Below, one piece after another: positions 18,388 to 28,222 of a stretch of DNA of 64,000 nucleotides. The stretch is from Legionella steigerwaltii. Its GTDB lineage: Bacteria > Pseudomonadota > Gammaproteobacteria > Legionellales > Legionellaceae. Position 1 is the stretch's first letter. Every line of letters starts with the position of its first letter. Under the pieces are notes generated by a model that saw only the letters and a list, made by a program, of their open reading frames with translations, was not told the DNA's origin and searched no databases. The position numbers and the translations under genes are program-made. The stretch is from contig NZ_LNYZ01000001.1 in NCBI RefSeq assembly GCF_001468065.1, positions 124,001 to 188,000 of the forward strand. The letters are read 5' to 3'.

Positions 18388-20211
18388 ATGGGTTTTCCTA
18401 TTTCGCAAAGTGAATTTGAAAAAATTTTAGATGATTTTTTACAATACAAAAAAGGGCTACCTCCAAAATCCAAATTTCCACTGGCTGCTTATTTAAAAGG
18501 AAAAGGTTATTCGGCCGTTTTACAGAATCTCAATTTCGCAGTTCCGAATAAAACAGTCAGTCTGATACAGATGCAACGAGCGGATGGTTCGTTGGCGAGC
18601 GCCACTAAGTTGCCTCGTAGAACGAACTTATTGAATGATATTGATTTTACGGGTTGTGAAATAAAAAACTGTCAGTTTGATGAATGCGATTTATCCGGAT
18701 CGATTTGGGATGACCAAGACATTCGTGATTCTTCTTTTAATAATACTGTTATTAATCATGCATCATTCCATAGGGTTCGTTTTATTAATAATCATTTTAC
18801 GCAGACTACCTTCGATTACAGCAGGTTAAATGATCTACTTTTTGTAGAAAATATTTTTATTCGTACTAGTTTTAATTATTTAAAGCAATTCCATAAAGTA
18901 ACGTTTAAAGAGTGTCATATTCAACAAGTTCCCATGTTAGGAGGTACGAGTGCCACGGAGGTTATCATTCGTAATTCTCCTGAAAAGAAATTGTCTAAAA
19001 TAAGCGGGCTGTTAGTTGATAAAAAGATTGCTATGGAGAGGGTTAAAAAAACAAATCCTAAACCTGCAATATTAGTATCTTGGAATAATGTGACTCCTTT
19101 GATGTCAGCAACAGTCGCGGAGAAAATGCTCTTAGCACATGGGATGTATCCTGTTCGCATGGATATAACGCCAAAGGTAGATGCTGAGATATTAGAGAAA
19201 GAAGTAAACACGCTAAACATATTAACCCAAAAAAGATTACAGCAATTAAAAGATGAAGTGTTAGAACACGTCAAAAAACTTGCAGCAAGAGCTCCATGTG
19301 AACAAAATATATCTTCTCTTTTTGCAGCAGAATGGAAAAAGCAAGGTATTAGCTTTCCTCTTTTGATGATCCAAATTATGCGAGAGGAAAATGCTAAAAA
19401 TCCATCTGCATTTCCACAAATGGCGGCTCTTTATCAACATGCAAAAACGATTTTTGATCAGGTAGATGGTATCCTGTTAACAGGGGGGCAAGATATGGAC
19501 CCTCGTTTCTATGGAGAAGAACGCCATCCTAAAACGGGTTTACCCAACTATACTGATTATCCAAAATTCAGTGATCCACGTCGTGATGTTCTTGAATTTT
19601 GTTTAGTCTATATGCAACAACGTGCATCTGCACCCAAACCGTTATGTGGTATTTGTCGTGGTTCCCAAGTGATTGCGGCCTCATATGATGCAACAATTTA
19701 TCAAGAGCTTGATTCTCCAGAAAGACGTCAATATTTGGTTGAAGAGATACAGCCGAAAAGCGTGAGGGAGACTGCTCCTCTTTATTCAACAAGCAGAACC
19801 TTAGCATCAGTGATAAAAGATGAAGAAAAGCTCAATGTTCTATTTATGCATCATCAGGGATATGACTTAGGACGAGCTTATGGTGTTGAAGCCACTGCTT
19901 CAAAGAAAACCTCGGGTGGCAAAACAATTGATACAGTTGGAGAAAACCTGCAACAGAATATTACTCTGGTGCAAGCACATATCGAATATTACATGGACCA
20001 GGAAGAGGGAGGCATACGAGGATTTTCTCCATTTGCTAGTGCGGAAGCAGCAGAAAGTATATTTAAGCAATTTCAAACCAGAGTTTCGGCTTATTGTCAA
20101 AATCAGCGGTTATTAAAGTATTTAATTCCCAATATGTTTTTTACGACAAATGTCGTACTAAATGAACAGTCAAAATACACTGCTGCAATTTCAGCAAATT
20201 GTATGGCTTGA
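18388..20211 (+). CDS. Pentapeptide-like / class I glutamine amidotransferase (peptidase C26-type) fusion
   Basis: Two parts are visible in 607 residues. Residues about 85-185 form a pentapeptide-like solenoid (IDFTGCEIKNCQFDECDLSG, then SSFNN, ASFHR, TTFDY). Residues about 225-570 are a class I amidotransferase domain of the gamma-glutamyl-amine hydrolase type. It has ILLTGGQDMDPRFYGEE, the nucleophile elbow PLCGICRGSQ (Cys about 423) and MHHQGYDLG. VQAHIEYY supplies His about 531 and Glu about 533, the equivalent of the usual WHPE. The triad is therefore intact and the protein is likely an active hydrolase. No ammonia-acceptor synthetase lies beside it. Absence of a signal peptide and the mixed architecture make a secreted Dot/Icm substrate plausible, but that is inference. 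Confidence 0.8.
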   Translation: MGFPISQSEFEKILDDFLQYKKGLPPKSKFPLAAYLKGKGYSAVLQNLNFAVPNKTVSLIQMQRADGSLASATKLPRRTNLLNDIDFTGCEIKNCQFDECDLSGSIWDDQDIRDSSFNNTVINHASFHRVRFINNHFTQTTFDYSRLNDLLFVENIFIRTSFNYLKQFHKVTFKECHIQQVPMLGGTSATEVIIRNSPEKKLSKISGLLVDKKIAMERVKKTNPKPAILVSWNNVTPLMSATVAEKMLLAHGMYPVRMDITPKVDAEILEKEVNTLNILTQKRLQQLKDEVLEHVKKLAARAPCEQNISSLFAAEWKKQGISFPLLMIQIMREENAKNPSAFPQMAALYQHAKTIFDQVDGILLTGGQDMDPRFYGEERHPKTGLPNYTDYPKFSDPRRDVLEFCLVYMQQRASAPKPLCGICRGSQVIAASYDATIYQELDSPERRQYLVEEIQPKSVRETAPLYSTSRTLASVIKDEEKLNVLFMHHQGYDLGRAYGVEATASKKTSGGKTIDTVGENLQQNITLVQAHIEYYMDQEEGGIRGFSPFASAEAAESIFKQFQTRVSAYCQNQRLLKYLIPNMFFTTNVVLNEQSKYTAAISANCMA

Positions 20212-20308
20212 ATAATGACATCGTTAGACTTAATTAGGTATCAACAGTAATGTAGATACTGTCTTTAAATGCAATCTTTTAACGAAATTTAGGTTGCTTG
20301 TGATCGTT

Positions 20309-20366
20309 GTAGCCTGGGTGCAGCGCAGCGAAACCCGGGTTACGGCTTTGCCTTCACCCAGGCTAC
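20309..20366. repeat. Palindromic repeat, copy 4 (short-loop variant)
   Basis: The left arm is standard (GTAGCCTGGGTGCAGCGCAG) but the right arm reads GGGTTACGGCTTTGCCTTCA then CCCAGGCTAC, so the inner stem is only partly paired and there is almost no loop. It lies in the 261-base gap between the amidotransferase fusion and mutS, which otherwise holds only a 14-base direct repeat at its two ends. Confidence 0.85.
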
Positions 20367-20472
20367 AACTAATGAATCACATAATTCTTTAATTTTACCA
20401 GGGCTGCTGGTAGCGAGAATAATTTCGTTCCTAATTTAGTCCACAAAAAAAAGTAGTAAATGTAGATACTGT

Positions 20473-23013
20473 CTATGCATCTACTGTTTCCATCCTCTTT
20501 AACCGATAAATCAAATCAAGGGCTTCCCTTGCAGTCAACTGATCCGGATCAACTTGAGCCAGTTCATGCAAAATAGGTGATCGAGGTTGTACTTGAATGG
20601 TTGCTTGTGTTGGACTGACTGAGGGCGTATGATTTTGCATATGATTTAAGTGCGCATGAGCAATTTTTAAAACTTCAGTAGGTATCCCAGCAAGTTCTGC
20701 TACTTCAAGTCCATAACTTCGATTTGCATGACCTGGTTCTACCCGATATAAAAAGATGATACGACCCGTATCCAATGATGCTTGCAAATGAACATTCCGA
20801 ATGCAGGACCATTGTTGGGGAAGATTGGTTAACTCAAAGTAGTGCGTAGAAAATAAAGTATATGCTTTAATGGTCGTAGCCAGATAAGCACAGCTGGCAT
20901 AAGCCAAAGCCATCCCATCATAGGTGCTGGTACCGCGGCCAATTTCATCAATTAAAACAAGACTCTCATGGGTAGCTTGTCTTAAGATTTGTGCGGTTTC
21001 CGTCATTTCAACCATGAAAGTTGAACGTCCAGAAGCTAAATCATCACTGGCGCCAATACGGGTAAAAATTCTATCGATAGGCCCTAAAGTCGCCGATTTA
21101 GCAGGTACAAAACTGCCAATATGAGCTAGAAGTACAATTAATGCAGTTTGTCGCATGTAGGTGGATTTACCACCCATATTAGGCCCGGTAATGAGCAATA
21201 TATTTTGCGATGGCTTGAGGTGTAAGTCATTCGCAATAAAACGTTCTTGCAACAAATGTTCAATTACTGGATGACGACCTGCTTCAATGGAGATTTGTGA
21301 TTCAGGGACAAGGTTAGGTCGGCACCAGTTGAAACTTTGAGCTCGTTCTGCAAGAGTTGTTAATACATCCAATTGGGCCAGTGCTTGTGCTAAAAGCGTT
21401 AATTCGTTTATATTGTGCTGGATTTCCATCAATAGATTTTCGTAGAGCCATTTTTCGCGTGCCAAAGCCTTAACTTGTGCTGACAATACTTTCTCTTCGA
21501 ATTGCTTTAACTCGGGTGTGATATAACGCTCCACATTTTTTAAAGTTTGTTTTCTATGGTAATGAGGAGGTGCTTTTTCCGATTGAGTTTTAGAAAGTTC
21601 GATGTAATAACCTTGTACATTATTGAAGCCAAACTTCAATGTGGATAAGCCCGTTTTTTGCTTTTCTTCTTGTTCTAAATGCACGAGTTTATCATTGGCA
21701 CGTGTGCTGAGCATCCTAAGTTCATCTAGTTCTTCATCAAAACCTTGGGCGATAACCCCACCATCACGGATTAATACGGGTGGATTTTCTATAATTGCCG
21801 AAGCGAGCAACTGTTGTAGCGACGGTAACGGTTTAATGTATATTTTTAATTGTGCAGTGAGTTCGCTTTTGTGATTATCAAGTACGGAGTTCAATTCTGG
21901 AAGTAACGCTAAAGTATGGCTTAAAGCGACCAAATCACGTGGACGGGCTGATTTTAAAGCAATGCGTGAGACAATTCGTTCTACATCACATGTTTGCCTC
22001 AGCAATTCATAAATAGATATGCCTCGTTGAAAACGGATGATTTCCATTATGGCATCCTGGCGTACCTTAATTTGGTCATGTTGTTTAAGCGGTCTTCCTA
22101 ACCAACGTTTGAGTAAACGACTCCCCATGGAACATGCAGTTTTATCCAATAGCGATAATAAGCTGTTTGCATGGTTGCCACTCATATTTTCAAATAATTC
22201 AAGGTGTTTTTGTGTCGAGGCATCCAGTTGCAAATAATCATGGGTATGTTCAAGCGTCATTGTTGTTAAATGAGGAAGTGCTTGTTTCTGTGTCGCCTGT
22301 AAATAGGACAATAAAGCACCTGCTGCAACAAGCGCAGTAGCATGATCTTGCTCACCAAATGCACTAAGATCATTTACTGCAAATTGCTCACATAAGAGTT
22401 TTTTTGCATTATCAAAGCGAAATTCCCAACCTGGTCTCAGTTTAATTGGGAAGTTCAGGCAGTATTCTTCCAAGGGGGATGTTTCTTGCAAAAGCAATTC
22501 GGCAGGCTGCAATCGAGTCAGTTCCGCGCTGAGCTGATTTGTTTCCGTTAATTCCAGTAAATGAAAGCGGCCACTACTGAGCTCAACCCAGGCTAGGCCA
22601 ATTTTTTGTTTTTGGTGGTGAATTGCTAGTAATAAATTATCTTTTTTAGCATCTAAAAGTGCTTCATCAGTTACTGTTCCTGGGGTGATAATACGAGTTA
22701 CCTGACGTTCAACGGGGCCTTTGCTGGTTGCAGGGTCTCCTATTTGTTCACAAATAGCTACTGATTCGCCTTTTTTGATCAATCTTGCCAGGTAATTTTC
22801 CACAGCATGATAAGGAACACCGGCCATGGGAATTGGTTTGTCAGCAGATTGACCACGATGGGTCAAAGTGAGATCCAATAATTGTGATGCACGTTTGGCA
22901 TCATCAAAAAATAATTCGTAAAAATCGCCCATACGATAGAGCAAGAGCATATCAGGATATTCTGATTTAATGCGTAAATACTGTTGCATCATTGGTGTAT
23001 GGGATGTGGTCAT
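20473..23013 (-). CDS. mutS: DNA mismatch repair protein MutS
   Basis: This is full-length MutS (846 residues), the mismatch-recognition ATPase of methyl-independent or MutL-coupled repair. The mismatch-binding motif is [11 protein letters not shown] near residue 27 (Phe-x-Glu wedge) and the connector includes [16 protein letters not shown]. The ATPase has Walker [14 protein letters not shown] near residue 615, [14 protein letters not shown] as Walker B, and [11 protein letters not shown]. The C-terminus ends in a short helix ([19 protein letters not shown]) that matches the tetramerisation region. The promoter area is shared with the divergent sensor kinase gene, only about 140 bases away. 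Confidence 0.97.
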   Translation of the reverse strand: MTTSHTPMMQQYLRIKSEYPDMLLLYRMGDFYELFFDDAKRASQLLDLTLTHRGQSADKPIPMAGVPYHAVENYLARLIKKGESVAICEQIGDPATSKGPVERQVTRIITPGTVTDEALLDAKKDNLLLAIHHQKQKIGLAWVELSSGRFHLLELTETNQLSAELTRLQPAELLLQETSPLEEYCLNFPIKLRPGWEFRFDNAKKLLCEQFAVNDLSAFGEQDHATALVAAGALLSYLQATQKQALPHLTTMTLEHTHDYLQLDASTQKHLELFENMSGNHANSLLSLLDKTACSMGSRLLKRWLGRPLKQHDQIKVRQDAIMEIIRFQRGISIYELLRQTCDVERIVSRIALKSARPRDLVALSHTLALLPELNSVLDNHKSELTAQLKIYIKPLPSLQQLLASAIIENPPVLIRDGGVIAQGFDEELDELRMLSTRANDKLVHLEQEEKQKTGLSTLKFGFNNVQGYYIELSKTQSEKAPPHYHRKQTLKNVERYITPELKQFEEKVLSAQVKALAREKWLYENLLMEIQHNINELTLLAQALAQLDVLTTLAERAQSFNWCRPNLVPESQISIEAGRHPVIEHLLQERFIANDLHLKPSQNILLITGPNMGGKSTYMRQTALIVLLAHIGSFVPAKSATLGPIDRIFTRIGASDDLASGRSTFMVEMTETAQILRQATHESLVLIDEIGRGTSTYDGMALAYASCAYLATTIKAYTLFSTHYFELTNLPQQWSCIRNVHLQASLDTGRIIFLYRVEPGHANRSYGLEVAELAGIPTEVLKIAHAHLNHMQNHTPSVSPTQATIQVQPRSPILHELAQVDPDQLTAREALDLIYRLKRMETVDA

Positions 23014-23152
23014 GAAGATTTTTGGGCTTGAGTTGAATGTGTGGCGATTTTAGCAAAATCATTTAAGGTAGAGTAGTGGCTATTTTATATTCATCAAAAT
23101 GAACAGAGATGTGGTATTCTTACCCGGGTTAAAATTGCTGAGTTTAGTTACA

Positions 23153-24412
23153 ATGAAGTTGCTAAAAGAAAATTTATTTATTATTTACCAATATTTGGTA
23201 AAGCAAACGGAGGATGCCAGTCATCAAATTACACTGTTTGGCGTAGTGATGATGATTAATTACCCACTCTTTGGCGTTTTTTGGAAACTAGAAAGTTTTC
23301 AGATGAGTGAGGAGTTTTTCTTACGACTTACTGCCGCGTTTCTCTGCGCTAGTTTGGCTGCAAATCGATTTTGGCCTCAGGCATTACTAAAATTTTTACC
23401 TGTTTTCTGGTATGTTGTTTTATTATTCTGTTTACCTTATTTTTTTTGCTATTTAACGCTCATTAATCATTGCTCAACTATATGGTTAATGAATTGTGTT
23501 TCTGCCATTTTTTTCCTTTTATTGGTCACCAGTGTTTTAGGTTCCCTCATTCTGCTTTTTCTAGGGTGTGGACTGGCTTTTTTCTCTTATTTTTTATCGC
23601 ATCAAATGCTTGAATACGTCCCGGGCAGTATCTCCTTATTTAGTTTATTGATTACTTTTATTGCCGCAATAATTATAGGTACCTTATTTGCTCGAGATAG
23701 GGAAATTATTAATGCCGGACGACTTTCAGGTATGCGTATGTTAGCGAGCAGTATTGCTCATGATTTGCGTACACCACTGGCAAGTATTTATTTGCAGGCT
23801 GAATTACAGGAAATTATCCTAAAAAAAATTAAAAATTCAGAGATACGAAAAGATTTACAAGAAAGCTTAAATAAAATTACTCGTGGGATAGAAACAAGTA
23901 ATCGTCTAATTAGTATGCAGTTGAGCACTATCAAACATAACAAATTCAATACAAGTAATTTTGCTATTTATTCAATCAAAAATTTAATTGAAAAATCGTT
24001 GGACGATTATCCTTTAAAGGAAACTCAAAAGTCACTCATCCACGTACATTATGAGAGCAACTTCTCAATTTGGTTAGAGGAGTTAGCATTCAAAAATCTA
24101 CTCTGGAATCTACTAAAAAATAGTCTTGAATATATTGAAGAAATGGGTAAGGGAATAATTTCCATTTGGTTGGAACTTGGCGCAGAAAAGGATAATTTTA
24201 ATTACCTGCATGTCAGAGACACTGCCAGGGGAATGTATTCTAAAAACTTCGAAAAAGTTTTTGACAGCTTCTATTCCGAACGCAAAGATGGAACAGGGTT
24301 GGGGCTGGCTTATTGTAAATTACTGATGCAAGATGCTGGTGGTGATATTTGTTGTAAAGGTGAGTTGAATGAGTTTGCGCATTTTATTGTGAAATTCCCT
24401 AAAATCGATTAG
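23153..24412 (+). CDS. CqsS/LqsS-type membrane sensor histidine kinase
   Basis: The chain has 419 residues from MKLLKENLF (a longer frame starts at 23099 but lacks a ribosome site). The first 200 residues hold about six hydrophobic segments. FCLPYFFCYLTLINHCSTIW closely follows the CqsS pattern, in which this membrane domain senses alpha-hydroxyketones such as CAI-1 or LAI-1. The kinase core has the H box SIAHDLRTPLASIYLQAEL, the N box FKNLLWNLLKNSLEYIEEMG, a D box with RDTARGM in place of the usual RDNGxGI, and a G box GTGLGLAY. There is no receiver domain, as in Legionella LqsS and LqsT. No lqsA, lqsR or response regulator lies nearby, so it is an orphan kinase, possibly the LqsT equivalent. 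Confidence 0.82.
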   Translation: MKLLKENLFIIYQYLVKQTEDASHQITLFGVVMMINYPLFGVFWKLESFQMSEEFFLRLTAAFLCASLAANRFWPQALLKFLPVFWYVVLLFCLPYFFCYLTLINHCSTIWLMNCVSAIFFLLLVTSVLGSLILLFLGCGLAFFSYFLSHQMLEYVPGSISLFSLLITFIAAIIIGTLFARDREIINAGRLSGMRMLASSIAHDLRTPLASIYLQAELQEIILKKIKNSEIRKDLQESLNKITRGIETSNRLISMQLSTIKHNKFNTSNFAIYSIKNLIEKSLDDYPLKETQKSLIHVHYESNFSIWLEELAFKNLLWNLLKNSLEYIEEMGKGIISIWLELGAEKDNFNYLHVRDTARGMYSKNFEKVFDSFYSERKDGTGLGLAYCKLLMQDAGGDICCKGELNEFAHFIVKFPKID

Positions 24413-24450
24413 GGTCTATCCCATTTCGCTAGCTTAAAAGTATTGTAGTA

Positions 24451-24544
24451 TTGTAGCCTGGGTGCAGTGCAGCGGAACCCGGGATTTAGAAGTTTATTCA
24501 TGTTAAGAAAACCCGGGTTCTGCTGCGCCGCACCCAGGCTACGT
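24451..24544. repeat. Palindromic repeat, copy 5, overlapping a stop codon
   Basis: The arms GTAGCCTGGGTGCAGTGCAG and its diverged partner (CTGCTGCGCCGCACCCAGGC) span 24453-24542. The right edge carries the TAG stop of the heme-oxygenase-fold gene on the minus strand (24541-24539). Confidence 0.88.
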
Positions 24545-25231
24545 GAATACATGATTTGATAAATTGCGCCACATTTGATGTTGATGTGTATAGATGAAAT
24601 GAAGTGATTGAATTACTTTATCTGGGTTTTTTTCCCATATAGGTAAAATTAATTCTAATGTGGAATCAAAGTGGGTTACGTGAGCATGCACTTTAAAAAA
24701 AGTACTTGCGTGTTGAGATAAATTAATCGAGTCAGCCAATTGAACTAAATGGAGATAGTCCAGATTGTCAAGACGTTCATAGGCAGCAAAAGCAGCTATT
24801 CTTTCTTCTTCATCATGTTCTGCAAGCCATTGCAGATGAGTTTTATTGAAACCTTTTGCAAAGGGTAGGTAGTTCGTTTCATTAATGATTTCATCATGAA
24901 TGTCCACACCACATTCTTTGGCAAAGCGTTCAAAGAGCATTTCATGAGAAAATCGACTCCCTATTCCCAATTCTTCATGGATATTTTCTAAAATTATTTT
25001 TTTAGTTAATTCGCTACAGGAAAAATTGGCAATGTACCACACAAAATTAATAAAATGCCCTCGTAGATGATAAAAAATTGAAGCAAAATTTTTTTTTTGA
25101 GTAGCACTCCAAGAGCATGTTTTTTCCGGATCAAACAAAGGAATGAAACTAAGCGATTGCCGATAATCCAAATCAGCCTGATGAAGAAAATGTTGAAGTG
25201 ATTGAAACTCGACAATTAAGTAGTTTGACAT
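24539..25231 (-). CDS. Heme-oxygenase-fold, iron-containing redox enzyme family protein (TenA/PqqC/CADD-like)
   Basis: This 230-residue all-helical protein has acidic/histidine ligand patterns typical of the heme-oxygenase-like diiron oxidase/oxygenase group. ENIHEELGIGSRFSHEMLFE supplies glutamates and a histidine, and FFKVHAHVTHFDSTLELILP supplies a second His/Asp set. Members oxidise amino acids, amines or fatty acids (for example CADD, BesC, UndA). The assignment is from pattern only; the exact reaction is unknown. It is divergent from the glutamine synthetase-like operon across a 181-base gap, so a shared promoter region and a metabolic link to amine use are possible. The TAG stop lies within a palindromic repeat, suggesting the native end was replaced. 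Confidence 0.65.
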   Translation of the reverse strand: MSNYLIVEFQSLQHFLHQADLDYRQSLSFIPLFDPEKTCSWSATQKKNFASIFYHLRGHFINFVWYIANFSCSELTKKIILENIHEELGIGSRFSHEMLFERFAKECGVDIHDEIINETNYLPFAKGFNKTHLQWLAEHDEEERIAAFAAYERLDNLDYLHLVQLADSINLSQHASTFFKVHAHVTHFDSTLELILPIWEKNPDKVIQSLHFIYTHQHQMWRNLSNHVFT

Positions 25232-25412
25232 AATGTAATTTTTACTTGAGTAATGTGTCTGTAAAGCATAGAAAACCTTAGCATAGGGACAAATCAGGAA
25301 GCAATTATTTTTGCATGATTGTCTCTTTAAACTTCAATAAATATCCCTAGCTTCAAGAATAGAAACTGGGATATTATCAATTATTTATAATGAACTGGCA
25401 AAGGAAAATGCT

Positions 25413-26786
25413 ATGTTAACTGCAAAAGATGTTAAGACTGTTGAGGATGCAAAACAAATTATTGAAGAGCGTAATTTGACCCATGTCAAGGTTGGTTTAT
25501 TTGATATGGATGGGGTGATGCTTGGAAAATATATGAGCAGAAATAAATTCTTCTCGGCTTTGGACAATGGTTTCTCTTTTTGTGATGTGATCTTAGGTTG
25601 GGACTCCAAAGATAAACTCTATGATAATGCGAAATATACGGGTTGGCATACAGGTTATCCTGATACTTCAGTACGCATTTTGCCAGAAACATGTCGAGAT
25701 CTTGTTTTTGAAGAGAATCAGCTGTTATTTATGGCTGAATTTTCTGGAGAAGCAGAAAACTTATGCCCTCGAGCGTTACTTCGCCGAATTGTTAATAAAG
25801 CAGATTCAATGGGATTTGGGGCTTATGCGGCATTGGAATACGAGTTTTTCATGTTTGATGAAACGCCTGACAGTATACGCTCTAAAGGCTTTCGTGATTT
25901 AAAACCCATGACCCCTGATTTTTTTGGCTACTCGATACTTCGCAATACCGTTCATGCGGACCTATATCATCAAATCCTTAATATGAGCGAGATTATGGAT
26001 TTTCCAATTGAAGGTTTGCATGCAGAAACAGGTCCAGGGGTGATTGAAGCAGCTATTGCCGTAGATAAAGCTGCTGAAGCTGGGGATAAGGCAGCTTTAT
26101 TTAAAACATTTATGAAGGTTTTAGCGCAGCGAAACAATAAGATAGCAACTTTTATGGCTAAATGGTCACCCCACTATCCCGGACAAAGTGGACACATCCA
26201 CCTATCCCTGCGTCATAAAAATAATAAAAGCAGTGCTTTTTATGATCCCGCGATGCAACATAACATGAGCAAAATTCAGAGACATTTCGTGGCAGGGCAA
26301 CAAAAACTCATGCCCGAATTTTTAGCGATGGTTGCTCCCACAGTAAACAGTTTTTCTCGCCTCATTCCAGGTTTTTGGGCACCAACGGATGCAACATGGG
26401 GTGTAGAGAATCGTACAACGGCATTACGTGTTATCCCTGGAAGTGATAAATCGCAACGAGTCGAGTATCGTCTAGGTTCTGCGGATTCGAATCCCTATTT
26501 AGCGTTGGCTGCAGCTTTAGGCTCAGGTTTGTATGGAGTTGAGCATGAGCTGGAACCCTATCCAGAAATTAAAGGTAATTCTTATACCCAACACCATCAA
26601 GCTGAGCTTGTTCTGCCACGAACTCTTTGGGAAGCAGCCGCTCGTCTTAGAGAATCAAAGGCCGCCCGTACTTTATTTGGCGAACCATTTGTGGCGCATT
26701 TTGCTGCTTCTCGCGAATGGGAAGAACGAGAGTTTCGTCGTCATATTACAGATTGGGAATTGGATCGCTATTTGGAAATTATTTAA
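25413..26786 (+). CDS. Glutamine synthetase-like gamma-glutamyl-amine ligase
   Basis: This 457-residue glutamine synthetase-family enzyme is of the PuuA/GlnA4/IpuC kind, which joins glutamate to an organic amine rather than to ammonia. Signatures are ALEYEFFMFDE (metal-binding glutamates), HAETGPGVIEAAI in place of the GlnA ammonia-site region, GQSGHIHLSLR, FWAPTDATWGVENRTTALRV with the substrate arginine, and VEYRLGSADSNPYLALAA. It is the first of four co-directional genes with gaps of 17, 27 and 41 bases, followed by an aldehyde dehydrogenase, an alcohol dehydrogenase and an amidotransferase-like hydrolase. That order fits ligation, oxidation of an alcohol and an aldehyde, and release of the gamma-glutamyl group. 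Confidence 0.85.
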   Translation: MLTAKDVKTVEDAKQIIEERNLTHVKVGLFDMDGVMLGKYMSRNKFFSALDNGFSFCDVILGWDSKDKLYDNAKYTGWHTGYPDTSVRILPETCRDLVFEENQLLFMAEFSGEAENLCPRALLRRIVNKADSMGFGAYAALEYEFFMFDETPDSIRSKGFRDLKPMTPDFFGYSILRNTVHADLYHQILNMSEIMDFPIEGLHAETGPGVIEAAIAVDKAAEAGDKAALFKTFMKVLAQRNNKIATFMAKWSPHYPGQSGHIHLSLRHKNNKSSAFYDPAMQHNMSKIQRHFVAGQQKLMPEFLAMVAPTVNSFSRLIPGFWAPTDATWGVENRTTALRVIPGSDKSQRVEYRLGSADSNPYLALAAALGSGLYGVEHELEPYPEIKGNSYTQHHQAELVLPRTLWEAAARLRESKAARTLFGEPFVAHFAASREWEEREFRRHITDWELDRYLEII

Positions 26787-26803
26787 CTTGGATTTTCTAG
26801 ATC

Positions 26804-28195
26804 ATGAACGATACATTGAAGACTTATTCGCCTATAGATAATTCACTTTATGTGGAGCGTACTTTTGCTCGTGATGATGAGATCCAATTCGCTTTGGAAC
26901 GCGCATTAAGTGCAAAAAAACAGTGGGCTAATACCAGCTTGTCTGAGCGTGAGCACTATTGTATGGCCGCAGTAGATGCTTTAGTGGCCAATAAGGAAGA
27001 AATTGCTTGGGAAATTTGTTGGCAAATGGGAAGGCCAATTCGTTATGCTCCAGGAGAGATTGATGGCTTCGAGGAGCGTGCTCGTTATATGATTGCTGAA
27101 GCAAGTACTGCACTTGCGCCGATTATGTTGCCTGAAAAAACGGGCTTTATTCGTTACATCAAACGAGAGCCATTAGGACTCACATTTGTAATAGCTCCTT
27201 GGAATTATCCTTACCTTACCGCAGTGAATGCGATTATCCCAGCCATTATGGCTGGAAATGTTGTCTTACTAAAGCATTCGGCACAAACACCTCTTGTTGC
27301 TGAACGATTCGCTCAAGCATTTAGAGAAGCAAATCTTCCTGAAGGGGTTTTCCAGTATTTGCATCTGACTCATGCAGATACGGAGAAGATTTTACGTCAC
27401 CCAGCAATAAATAATATTGCTTTTACAGGTTCTGTTGCTGGTGGTGGGATGGTGGAACGAGTAACCGCAGGTCGTTTTTTAAGTATCGGTTTGGAACTTG
27501 GAGGAAAAGATCCGGGTTATGTCCGTTTTGATGCAGATATTGATAAAGCGGTAGAAACGCTTATGGATGGAGCTTTCTTTAATTCAGGCCAATCGTGTTG
27601 TGGCATTGAGCGTATTTATGTTCACAAAGATGTGTATGAGCAATTTGTTAAGAAAGCAGTGATGTTTGTGATGCAATATAAACTCGGACGTCCTGATGAT
27701 CCGGATACCACCTTAGGGCCACTCGTACGATCTTCTGCTGCGGAATTTGTTCGTGCCCAGATTCGAGAAGCATTAGCGCAAGGTGCTGTTGCACATATTG
27801 ATAGTCAAAAGTTTGTTATGGACCAACCTGGGTCTGCCTACATGGCTCCTCAGATTTTAACGGAAGTAAACCATAAAATGCGGATCATGACGGAAGAAAC
27901 GTTCGGACCCGTAGTGGGTATCATGCCTGTTGACAGCGATGATGAGGCTATTGCATTAATGAATGACAGTGACTACGGTTTAACGGCAGCTGTTTTTACT
28001 CGAGATATAGAGCAGGGGATTGTCATTGGTGAACAACTCCACACTGGAACATTTTTTATCAATCGTTGTGACTATCTCGATCCTGCCTTAGCCTGGACTG
28101 GAGTCAAAAACTCAGGGCGTGGATGTACGCTTTCTTCTATAGGATATGAGGCTTTGACCAGGCCTAAGTCTTTTCATTTAAAAACAAACGATTAG
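26804..28195 (+). CDS. NAD(P)-dependent aldehyde dehydrogenase
   Basis: This 463-residue ALDH-superfamily enzyme oxidises an aldehyde to the acid. Motifs seen are FVIAPWNYPYLTAVNAIIPA (cofactor domain), GNVVLLKHSAQTPLVAE, ITFTGSV-type IAFTGSVAGGG, the general-base glutamate in LELGGKDPGYV, and the catalytic cysteine in FNSGQSCCGIERIYV. FGPVVGIMPVDSDDEAIALM is the C-terminal signature. The length is on the short side of the family, as in succinic semialdehyde dehydrogenase-type and PuuC-like enzymes. In this operon the likely substrate is a gamma-glutamylated aminoaldehyde made by the next gene's product or by an amine oxidase; this is inferred from context. Confidence 0.9.
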   Translation: MNDTLKTYSPIDNSLYVERTFARDDEIQFALERALSAKKQWANTSLSEREHYCMAAVDALVANKEEIAWEICWQMGRPIRYAPGEIDGFEERARYMIAEASTALAPIMLPEKTGFIRYIKREPLGLTFVIAPWNYPYLTAVNAIIPAIMAGNVVLLKHSAQTPLVAERFAQAFREANLPEGVFQYLHLTHADTEKILRHPAINNIAFTGSVAGGGMVERVTAGRFLSIGLELGGKDPGYVRFDADIDKAVETLMDGAFFNSGQSCCGIERIYVHKDVYEQFVKKAVMFVMQYKLGRPDDPDTTLGPLVRSSAAEFVRAQIREALAQGAVAHIDSQKFVMDQPGSAYMAPQILTEVNHKMRIMTEETFGPVVGIMPVDSDDEAIALMNDSDYGLTAAVFTRDIEQGIVIGEQLHTGTFFINRCDYLDPALAWTGVKNSGRGCTLSSIGYEALTRPKSFHLKTND

Positions 28196-28222
28196 GGTCA
28201 GACCCCAGAAAGGGAGCTATAA

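Noticed and set aside
23120-23132. ACCCGGGTT near the sensor kinase start as another repeat copy
   Set aside because: Only nine bases match the family and no second arm or GGCTAC end is present.
28196-28206. GGGTCAGACCC palindrome as an operator in the gamma-glutamylation operon
   Set aside because: It is short, lies within the transcript between two coupled genes, and resembles common short repeat ends; no regulatory meaning can be supported.
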